Shown piece by piece: positions 41,701-53,700 of a stretch of DNA of 64,000 bases. The stretch's first letter is position 1; each line of letters opens with the position of its first letter. The position numbers and the translations under genes are program-made. A model generated the notes under the pieces. The model did no database searches and was not told where the DNA came from. It worked only from the letters and a program-made list of their open reading frames with translations. The DNA is from Phoronis australis (taxonomy: Eukaryota; Phoronida; Phoronidae): positions 52,294-116,293 of the forward strand of contig NMRA01000289.1 in assembly GCA_002633005.1 (NCBI GenBank). Direction: 5' to 3'.

Positions 41701-44700
41701 TTTCTTAACGTTTTCATCTTAAATCTTATGTTATTGAAAATTATTTAAAAACCGATACTTAAACAAAGGAATGATTCAACGTCGGAAACAAAGATTTATT
41801 CTTCCCCACACAAATTTGCCACTCACCAGTAACATACACATCCTCGTTCATGAACTCTAGTGGCCTGTGGCAAATAGCACGCTGATTGATTGATTTGAAC
41901 ATTAAAAATGCCTGTGACCGACAAAACTGCAGAGATGTTGTTAAGCGTCATCCATCAGACTGGGTCCGATTTATTTTCAGACTGTGTTATGTAGACAAAA
42001 TTCGTGCTGTTTGCCCTTCATGTACGATTCTAGGCAAGGAACACTACGTTCGAAAGTTTTATTTCTTTTTCTCTGCCCATCAGTTTAGGCCAGTTTGGTA
42101 GGCATTCTTCAATTTTACTGGGTGTTGTTTGTGTATTTTTTTACTTAGACGGATATTATTGCCTGCTTCTGGTGTATTTCTCACGTAATAAGACAATCAA
42201 AATTGTACGGAAGTCCAACACTGCCGTTTTGAAAGGAAGACAAGTATTTTATTATTTGGCAACCGCCACTTAATTATCGTTAAAACGAATAGATTGAACG
42301 ACTTCTATAGTGCCGTTTTCGGAGGCCAGCAAATAATTCTGTGGCGGCCGACAGATAATAAAATATTTTTCTTTTCTTCAAAACGGCACTATTGGGCTTC
42401 CGTGAAGTTGAGTTCTTCTCATTAATTTGTTAGGAGCTTCTTAGGCTGATCTATGATTGCCCCTTTGAAAAAATATCATGCCGTTCAGAATGCTTTACTT
42501 TGACAGCGGCAGTGCGTGACTGCAGGGCAGTGCGCGACGAGGCGAGTAATTCCGGCACTTTGGAGACCAGTTATGAAACGACATGCACATTTGCCACATT
42601 GTAGTGAACATTGAGTCCTGTCGTCGGCCACAAAAAGTCTTAAAAAGTCTGTAGACTACCTTCACAAACCGAGAAATGTTCCAGATACAGATGTTGACCT
42701 AGATCATGGTGATAACGCGGCTCAGTCAACGACACGCAAATTATACGCGAGCATTGTACATGTACCGGATTTTTACGGGCACTGCCATGTGAGTTCCTAC
42801 AACTCAGCTCCAAAATTGAGAATAGGTAGTTATCAACAGGAAGAATGAGCTTGGAATGGCATAATTAATTACCATTTAACAGTCCAGGGGATGTGTTTCT
42901 AGAAATGTTGGTTTTAACTCGCCTTATTCCTTATACAGTGTAATAGGAAACGCAACTGACTTGGTAAGTTTACGCACGCTACCTAATTTCATATTCAAAA
43001 TGGTGCGCGAAACCATTAACTCGATGTTGTGCAGTTTCTGCAACAATTCGTGCTTCGCAAAGTGTCTTACCGTTAACTGTACCAACTTCACAACGCTGAA
43101 TTTTGACCAACTTTGCGAAAATATTGACCATAACAAAGCTGTACAAGCTCAAGGCATGAGTCTGAGAGAAAACGTTAGGCTCGGCTCCAGAGCCCATGTA
43201 TGATTGAACATTTGAATCGCTAACTAAAACACTTCAGACTGTCTATTTCATGGGAACACCTGTCTTTGCTGCTGAAAATTTTACCTCTACGTTAGTTTTT
43301 TTTTTTTTTAACTTAGTCGATGAAAATCGCAATCGTTTAATTCGATAGTTACCACATGCTGTTTACAGACATCTGTATACTTCTTTTTCGCTGGGGTTTT
43401 GAAAGCTGAGCGAACGTACAGTGTCAATTGGCGTTTTACTGATGTAAAAATACTTTTATTTGCCTTAAAACAATTTTCGAACGATCTTGGACCATTTCTT
43501 TCATCACCAGTACCCATTTTTCCTTAAAAGGGGGGGTAGTTGGGCCATCAATGTCACATTATATATATACATAGCTGGTGTCTTGATAATAAGTCGCTGG
43601 GAAATGGAACGAGATTTTGAAATGAGCAGCAAAACCCCAATCAGCTGTACGGTAGGCAAACTATTCAACAAAATTTGTATAAACAGCATTTTTGCATATG
43701 TTTTATTTGATACGAAAAATGAATTTGAATTCATAATGTACAACATAATTTTAAAGCCATTGAATAAATAAAAGGTTTATGTAATGTCAGTGACATTTAA
43801 CTGAACTCTCCTATGAGATAGGCGTATACACCACGGCATGGCGCCGTGGCTGTTGGGGTACCAACGCATATCCAATACAGGCGGTAACAAGACGTGTATG
43901 GTCTGAATTTTAGACAATCTGGACTGTATAAACATCTCCCCAATGGTGAATTTTGTCTGGTTGATTTTCAAGCATACCGACATTTAAGACACGCAGGTAA
44001 GTCTAAACCATGAAGTGGGGCAAAATATCAAACGAAAAGGATAAAACTGGTGCAACGAAACTACCGTCCTCTGTCTGAAGTGAAATGCAGATTACAAAAG
44101 GAGTTAAACATATATGGTTTGAAGTTGAGAAAATACTTCAGTCTAATAGCGTTCCCGTCGTAGCACGACGTACCAAAATGATGGTGCACAATTGTGCGTG
44201 CCTCGCGTGTCCAAAGCCGTGCTATTCGACGTTCACCTGGGTTTGTAGGTACACAATTGCTACAAACGCATAAGTTAAATAAGCGCTCTCTAAATGACGC
44301 CTGAAACGAGCCAAGCCGGTGTACAATTATATTCAGGACTGTGGCCGCTCTCTTCCGATGTGCAGCCTTTGTAGCGGTGCGCACGCGTAAATTCCACTGC
44401 TGACTTAAACATGTGGAGCGCACAACCCCAGAAGTAAGGACTCGAGAATTTCTTGGAGACTTAAAACTACCTAGCTTAAGGACAAGTCGTGATCGCCATT
44501 TTCACTTGTGATCTCTTTTGAGATAAGAAATGAGACGCACACGGACAAAATATCCAGGTCGCGATCGTCTGCCGGGGCCTTGCGCGCAATCAATGAGACC
44601 GATCAGGCCCGCAGCGCGATATTGTTTACGGATATACATGAAAAAAGTTTTTCTACAACAGCGTGAGTTAAGTTCATTGTTTGAAGAATTAGTCGATGCT

Positions 44701-47700
44701 TTACCATGTTTTACATTGGTTCAATACCTGGGTCGTCGTGATAACGATCAAAGATCTACGCTGCTGTTCCATTTGTTATGTTCGAAGGATACTTTACGTA
44801 TTTACGTTCTTGTTTTGGATTGTAATTGCGGTACCAATTCAGTCAAGTCTACCTTCGGCGATGTATGCGATTGGTGACGTTCCTTGAGCAAAGTAATTAA
44901 TTGTTGGCTGAATTTTCACCCGAAATTCTCAACCGACGATCAGCTGTTCAGGCTATGATTAGTGTGGAAGTGTGCCGCTGGTTCCCTGCGTGTCCTCTAG
45001 GGAGAAAGGCACACGCAAGTATCATTTAATTTTAATCGGAAAAGTTTATACACCGGCGTTTCTGATTGGCTGGTCGAATTTTCAACAGGTAGCGCTTTAT
45101 ACGTACACAAATAGCCTAAACTGCAAGGTAGCAAGTAACTGTACCCGTTTCTTTCTGACATTATTGATACTGCAGAGAGAACACTTGATACGCAAAGATA
45201 TGGACAAGGCTGAAAATCGTACAGAGTACACCATATTCCTTGTGTGTGTAAAGCTAAAGAATGAATGCCGAGGTTACATCAACACAATAAAACGCGTGCT
45301 GCTGGATGACGCCTGCGTGTCCCTTCCCCCTAGTGCACACGCAGGGAACCAATGATTTGAATATACAGTGTACTATTGGACGGTGATTGGTCAAGAAGAT
45401 GAAGGGGTTTCCGATGCGTGAACATAAAAAGCCGAGATATGTACAGTGCGTCCTAATTGATTAGTGAATGTTTGGAATAAAACGAAAAAAGATATGTTAT
45501 TTAAAAGTACGTATGTTCAGTATATCTAAAAAGCACTTCAATGTTGGGGTCATCAAGTGCTTGCATAGAAACGTTTCTGTACAAACCTTTCTCGAGCACA
45601 CAATTATCACGATTTCTTACTAAATGTAAGTTTGAGATCGGAGGGGTCTAGCATTCAAATCAGTACATTCCACTGCCAGAAGCAACAGTTTTCAGTATAC
45701 CAACCTGTAGTCACGCGTTCACACCTTGATCCTCCGACAAAAGGCGGACACTTGCACGTACACTGTTTCGTCACAAATCCTTCATTTTCACAGGTTCTGA
45801 TGGAACAACCACCTTCAAGTACACAGACATCAATCCTAAATAAAACTTTGGTTACGTTACGTTTTTGAGCCCAGAAAAAAGCAAGTAATGATATTGTAGG
45901 TGTACATTATATAGTACGTAACATACGGACTAGTTCTCAAGTTTTGGTACGAACCTCAGTCAGGTAAAAACTGGGAGAAACCTCGTAGAAGGGAAGATCA
46001 CGTCACCAGTTGGACTGAACCAGTGGCGAATTTACAGGGGGCCAAGAGGGCCATGCCCCCCTAAAATTCTCAAATATTCCATTTGGCAGTTCGATTGCCG
46101 TGCGAATGTCTGACGAGCAAAATCCTGGCAAATGCTCTGCCCAGCTCCCCTAACTCAAAGTCCTGGATCCGCTCTTGTATACTCCTGGATGAAGAGACAC
46201 AGGGGTCGGTTTTCTGAAACTTTTTCTGTCTAAGCTTAGATCGAAACCCTGCTAGTCTCGTTTCATGAAGTTTCTTAAGACCAAAACTCAGACCGAAATC
46301 GGTCTAAACTAGTACAGAAAGTTCTCCTGATCCTTATTTGGTTAAAGGTTGAACAACAGATTTAAACAAGAAAGATTATTGTCACGGCGTGAAAATAACG
46401 GACTCTGCGCGTGCGTATTACTGGAATTATTATGGGAAGTTACTGACAGCAACCCGTTTACCAATATGAAAAGGAATTCTTTAAAATCGTAAGAGAAATT
46501 ACATATTAATTTTTTGATGACCTTTCCACTAATTGACCTCTTCCGATGCATTATGTGCCCCGATGAGCGAGTAATTGTTAACTCGATTAAAAGTGTGGTT
46601 AATGCTAATAATCACACATGTTTTACTTTAAGCACTTCAGAATACAAGATGAATGAAGTGGTCAAACTTTCAGAAGAAAATTGCACCTAATGACCCCATG
46701 GGTGCACCAAATGACCTGAAAATTTAGAATTCAAACTCAATCGCACTTAGTAAACTAATACGTAATTCTGAAGTCTCTAGCGCAAAATTGTAGTTTGCAC
46801 CCAATGACCTTTGGCCTATTTTTTTCTGATTGGTTAGGCCTATTGCGAAGTAAAGTAGGGTATTTAATTGCAATGTTGAGTTACACCAGTGTGCTGAAAT
46901 AGAAAAGAATTCCTTGAAAAACGTAAGAGATGTAAAATTTTGAACGTTACACGACCTTTGCACTAATTGACCTTATCCGGTGCATTTTAAGCATCTTTAG
47001 GAGAATTATTGCAAAGCCCATGGAAAATGTGTTTAACGCTGAGAATCACAGTTGTCTAACGGTTGACACATCAGAATACGTGGTGAATGAAAACTACAAA
47101 TTTTCAGAAGAAAAATGCACCTAATGACCCCATGTTTGCACTAAATGACCTGAAACTTTGGATTCCGATTTGATTTACCTGTGGCAATTAGACCTGTCAA
47201 TTTGAAGTGTTTAGCTCAAAATTTTAGTTTACACCTAATGACCTTTGACCTATTTCACCTGATCGGATGACCCGATTACTTAGTAAAGTAATTTTTTAAA
47301 TTGTCATGTTGAGTTATACCTGTGCACCGAATTTAAAACTGAAGGAGGAGTAGCATTTTGAAAATTATATGACCTTTGCACCAAACGACCTCTTCCGGTG
47401 CAATATGGAATATGATTATATAACCAATCAAAATTTATATACTGTCAAAAGTCCTGTGCCGAATTTAAAGACCGTACCTGCACCCATTTTGGAGTTATTA
47501 AGCCCCAAAGTTGGTCGGAAGAAGAATAAGAAGAAGAATAAGAATATGAATAAAATTGAAGAAAACCCAGGAACAACAGTACTCTGCGCTTACACGGCTC
47601 AGTCATTTGGGTTACGTAAATTATTAATCCAAGGTACCGTTCTTGAAAAAGCAGTAACTGTTTTACTGCTCTAAAAACAAAAAGATTTCCCGATGAAATA

Positions 47701-50700
47701 TCCGACGCACGGTGATCACGCGGCTATTTTTTGGGCCTCGCAGAAGTTTCATGCATGTAAATAAGTAAAGCTTAGTAGCGTCACTGACCAGCAAAATCAG
47801 CGAAAATCTAATTCAAATCCAAGGAAACCGTTTGGTTTGAAACTTAGTCGATGAGTACACCAAAGGTCCCAACACAGTCATACACAGCGTATGTGCGCAA
47901 AGGAGCTACGCCCATCCCAGGCGATCCAACAAGTCTTTGAACAACTTAATGAGTCCATTCAAGTATATATGGACATCTTCGTGAGGGAGAACACTGTCGA
48001 GAATCATATTCTATTGCTGGAGCAGCAAGCCAACCTTGAGGCTGTGACTAGAATAGGGAAAGCTGTTGTTTCCAGACTATATTACACAATTGCACTACTC
48101 AGCGTACATGTAGACGAAAAGTTAGCCTTGGTACAAAGCTGTATATAAATATACAGCTTTGCACCGGTGTGGTTAAAAAGTGGCAAGATAAAATCTGACA
48201 CAAAACTAGTGTCATTAAAAACTAGTCTTCCTTGAGTAAACAAAATTATTTAACAGTGTTGGAAAAAATGGCGTTCTACCGTTATTCTGCTGCTAAAGTT
48301 GTGGAGCGATCTTTAGCGACGGCTTTCGGCGCCATGAAATATTGCGTCACCTATTGGCCAGTTTCTTTTTTCGCCGATTCTTCAAACAACTGCTGTTCTT
48401 TCACGAGCTTGCGTACACGTCACAACAAATTGTTTGAACTGGTTTCACTTCATTATAATTTTTTAGAATTCCGATACCGAAAAACCGAATTTCAGAACAA
48501 ATTTTGCTTCTCCGAAGTTGTCGCGAAAATTTAGGAAATGGCGCGTGCGCGTGACACGAGCGTATTGTTTTCGAAACGACGACATACTTTTCATTGTTAG
48601 AAAAGCCGGAGAGTTACGCAAGAAAATGACGTTTACTGCATTGTTTTTCACTTAAACGGCTGTAACGAGCAAGGTGAGTATCGGTTGATTACCAGATTTT
48701 GCATGCACCCCGTCTGGTCTTTAGCTTTACATTTTGATACAAATTTCACGGCGCGGTGACGAGCATAACTACCCTGGCTGTGTGCAATTTCGGGGTCTAC
48801 GGAAGAAATACACGCAGCGGGACGTAGCTGTATTTTGACGACAGTCATCATACAGCTAACTGGCTGGCTAACGAAAAGTGAACCTCCAGTCCTCCGCCTC
48901 ACGTCAGAGCTGATGTAGCTCGTATTGTAAGGTTTGCATATCAGGTTGATGTGACCGGAATCCATGTCAAAATAGAAGTGGCTTTGGAAGCAAAACTATA
49001 AGGTAAAATTTCTGGATTTGCCTACTGCCTACCAGGTCTCCAAATCGTACCTACGAAGTCTCGACGCTTTATACTAGTATTCCCGTTTCCACACTTTCGA
49101 AACCATCGGTGGCAGGTGTGACTACAGCTGTTAATGATTTGTTAAGCGCCTGCATTTGCGGAGGAAGTTATGTCTTCAGTGACTGAAGAAATTCGACGAA
49201 AAACCGACTTCATTCAATCAATGGAATGAGAAAGTGATTGGTATAGTCAGAGAAGTTTCTGTTGGTGTACAAAAAGAGGTTTGCCGATTTCCTCGATGCC
49301 TCGGTCAGGGCTGTAGAGAGTAGGCTTCAAGAGTGAGGCGTTCGTACCCTAGAGTTCCCGTGATGGCGCTGGAGAGGATCAGTACTAGATATAATACCCC
49401 TGACAATAGGATTAAGAAACCGCCTCACGTGTTTTCCTAACATCGAGCTCCCTCGAGATCGCGAAGCCTTATAGACAATGGCAGACTTAGTTTCTAAGAC
49501 AGATTTACTGAAACGCGACAACAGTGATGCTCTACTTTTTCATAAACGACATTGCTGTTGACATTAACACAATTGTCTGCAACAGAAGCTCCCAGAAGCT
49601 GAAAATTCTATAATGTGAGACAAAATTTTCGACAACAACCTACGTCACAACATGGATTTTCCCCATTCAGGCAATCCACGGACTTCATCCAGTCATTCTG
49701 AACAGTTTACAAATACCCTGGTTTCGTCGTAAAAGAGCGTTTAATAACCCTCAAATCAAAAAACAGGTTATCTTCTGGGAGGCATGGGCTAGCTGTGTTC
49801 CGGAGAAGCAACTGGGAGAGTGCCCGATCTATAACCAAGCTCCACACCACCTGAGTTAATATGACGTTTGACAGACAGAGTCTTGAAGTGAAGCGCAGTT
49901 TCGTGGACCAAATAAAATATGGTTTCGGTGTTGCAAATCCATTTCACACAAGGACAAGCTGTGTCGGGCGCAGGTCCAATGTGCCAAGAGTGAGAGCACC
50001 GATCCTATCACAGCTCTTTATGACTCCGTTGGGCTCCGAAAGAAATATATACCTGCCTCGTCAACGCATGGAGAGGAGAGCAGTGGTAACCAGGTAGACT
50101 CAAAATGTAGATCCATCTGGGGAGGGGTTTATTGATGCAGATCTTGAAATATTCTTGACCGGAAAATCTGGTTAACACTAACGCCACGCTAAACGAGAAC
50201 TGCAACCACACACTGGCTGCTCCTGAGCTGATGAACCCCACAACCTCACATCTTTTTGTCCAGAGCTCAAAATCTGTTTGATAACAAAATGGAATTTTGT
50301 CCATATTTCAACCATGTGTCCTGAACATTAACGATTTCCGGAGACGGTCGAATGTATAAGTCAATGCAAACGCAGAACATATTCGAGAGGCGCTTCAACA
50401 ATGAAAAAGTAGGGCTTTCTCAAGAATATATTGCATTCCTAAATTTGATGGAGGATACGATGACAAGATATAGCCAAGGGTTCTAGACATCCCCTTTCCT
50501 TTTTCTCACCTTGCTAACAGCAGCTCTGAAGTTGCAATTTGAGCTCGTATAGACCTAATTCACGCCGACAGGAGGCGTGTTCCAAAACGAGGCTCGCTAC
50601 GATAGATTTGTTGGCTTATCGGCATACTGGTTGTAGTTCCGCGTTGCTCGAACGGCTAGAAAAAATACGGACACTCAACTGTCTGTTTTACATTCCCTAA

Positions 50701-53700
50701 GGACGTTGAGATTCGGAAGCGTTGGGTCGTTGTCATACGTCGCCACGAAGGAAAATATGTCCGTGATAAATTTTTAATGCTTTCGAAGAGTTGGATCATA
50801 TTTTGTCGCATCTCAGTTGCCGAGCATCATAGCAACGACCGGAGAATCTTCGGCCAGCCAGGCTGTTTTCATGACTGCGGATTGAAAGATGATGCGCATT
50901 TTTCTTTTCAAAAAATGTCATGGCCCTCAATCCCTCGATTTTAATCGGCCCTATTCCACTCTCAAAAATATTGAAAATCCCCGAAATTCCCCCCAAGAGG
51001 CCCTAAAAATTCTCCTCGTGATTGAAAAGTTCTCTCCCGCGAAGTTCAAATCACTTGTAACCTCACTGGTGACAATTTGAAAGAGCACAAAATGGTATTT
51101 AGGACAGAGCCTATGAGAGCTTGCAACAGGGCGGGGGTGCTATTAATGATGATCGGAAGGTAGGTTTTTCTCCTCACTCGGCGAAAAAAATGCCCCTCTC
51201 GGTCAGAAAGCACAAACCCCTTTCCCCTCGGATGAACGAGGCCCATAATTGCTTAAAGAAACATGATAACTATGCTTTCTCTGTCCAGTTAACTGAAATT
51301 GAGTTCTAAAACGAGGTTATGTTTTGGACGTACGAATTAGCTGTTCTAATTTTAAAATTCAACTTGGTCCAGATTGATATTTGAAACTTAACACATGAAA
51401 TAGACGTAAGCGTTATTAAAACTAAGAAAGCAGAATTGATGGTCAAATAATTACTTGTGAAGGAGGCAAAGGGATTGAATGAGAACCTGGATATATTGTG
51501 AAAGCGAATTCTGGGGCTGTGCTCGTTTTAATTTTATTTCAAAGTTAAAAAAATGGTCAAATATTTTTTTATTTTCAATTACAAGCCTGGGTTTTTATTT
51601 TAATCAAAAATATATTTAATAACATCAGTTATTCTTTCAGGTCAATGACAAATCAATCGGTAGTCCCCACCCCACCAGGACCTAGGCTATGCTTTATGTT
51701 AATATTCTTGATCAACAAATTAAACCAGATGTGACTAATTGCACATGACAGCAAAATGCGGAGCCACTTCTGTCGAATATATTTTCAACTCGTCAACAAT
51801 ACGAGCAGATAACCTGGTTCGTGTAGAAAGCATTTTAATCAACAATTTACAAGAAGAAACGTAACCCTACATTCAGCATATTGCCTAATCCGTAACACTA
51901 CGATCGCTGCAGTTTAGTCATATTTACTTTTCATTTTTTTAACCTAGTTTTCCGAAAAAAATTATACCCTTTCGTCAGACAACTCTTTGGTGTATTGACT
52001 TGTTCTCTAATGTTTTTTTCTACGTCTCTGTGGTAAATTCATCGACACATTTTTAAGATTTAATATCCAGGTTGTACTCGAAAGACCGGCCAGTTAACTC
52101 ACGCATTGTCAACTTCCGCTTTGTTTATCGCAGTGAGCCTCGCTTTGGATTTTAATGTCCGCCGTGTGAATTAGGTCTATATTAGATCCTAGTCTCAGAT
52201 TGGTCAAGTTTGCTTAAACAATGTGCTTCTGAGTCGCCCAATGTGACTAACTCTTTGCTATCCATAGTTCCCGCTTCCGAAAAGACGGAGTTGCAGAATT
52301 AACTGACATCGAGAAGATGTTCTATTCCTTCTTTGTAACGAGTACCACACGGTTATCACCTATGGGACGCTATCATTGTTTCCTTTGTTGTGTCTTTGCT
52401 GGATATAACAATACAGGTCGCATGGGTATCGTACCTTGGGTGCACATCAGCCGTTTACCGTTATCATTATTATAAGAAAGAATAACAAAGTGAACGATAG
52501 ATACGCTTATCTACCGATATATATGTGACTAGTTTGTGCCCTAGTTTCCCAACACAATGACCCACAGAACTCTCTCATAGAGTATAGCAAGTGAGCACGC
52601 GCGTTTGGAAATTGTCCTTTTCCAAACTTTTGGTCTCAGAAGAAGCGTTGACATGAATACTTTTATTCATTTAGATCTCTGTGTAGACGATGCCTTGACG
52701 TCTCTTTTTTTACGTTCAAGATGACATAAGTCTTCTAATGAGAACCCAACTAGCTCCAAAGCACAACACAAAACATGAAGTTTTAAACGATAGGTCATAC
52801 CAGACTTCCCCAAGATCACCACTAAATAGGATTGGGAATAGCACGTCGATGGATCCTACATTGATCTTCGGGAGACATGAACTACTCTCTTTAAGACATA
52901 TTCATACCTTGCATGTACAGGACTCATTCGTTGAGGAAATGTGAAGAGACCCAGCTCCTTGTCGCCTGTGATGCATCACAGTATGCAGATGCGGCCGTCT
53001 CTTACCTAAGAATTCCTATCAAAGATGGTTTCGGCATTTCATTTGCCTTTGGCAAAGTGAAGCTGGCTCAACCACAAGGACACACGATTCCACGTCAGGA
53101 ACATTGCGCCGTATTCCTTGGCGTTGAAGTGGCAGTCTGATCGTGTCTCAGACTAAACATCGCCAATGTTCGTTACCACTGCTATAACTCTCGCTTACTT
53201 GAACAGTCAATCCAGATGACTCTACTACTACGTAGGGCGCCGTATTTAGATGATCTTGCGCCAGATCAAAGCCTCACAGTGGTTTCAAGTCAAGTGTCCA
53301 GAGAATCCGGCCGACGGTGAAGGAAAACACTTCTATTCGGAACATTGTGCACGATATGCAGCTACTAAAAACTTTGGAGCCATTTTCAACTCATTTGAAA
53401 AAAAAATTAAATAATGAGCAGGAAACAGTGTCTCCTCGCACACTACGTTTGTTTGCGCGATCTTCATCTTACCCCCTGTGACAGTCGTACTTTGCAGAAT
53501 TTCACAACATTTTATGTCCCACTGGGAACGTCGCTAGCACTTGTTTGGTGGTGGAAATACTTCTTCAACTTATGCGGAATTTAAGAATAAAACATGAGTG
53601 TTTCCAAAGAGCGCTTTGGTCACTTTTTGTGTGAATGATTATTTTGTGTCCAAAACAAGACCATATACAGTTCTGCTTCCCCCCGGAATCACACACGCAA

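Noticed and set aside
44061-44423. 120-codon minus-strand ORF as a gene
   Set aside because: No domain pattern, no splice context and no similarity to another segment; length is within chance for this region.
44972-45355. 127-codon plus-strand ORF as a gene
   Set aside because: It coincides with an element bounded by inverted repeats and ends inside the right arm.
46200-46325. Another foldback (GGGGTCGGTTTTCTGAAAC ... GTACAGAAAGTTCTCC)
   Set aside because: Arms pair too weakly to define ends; may be a distant relative of 36911-37152.
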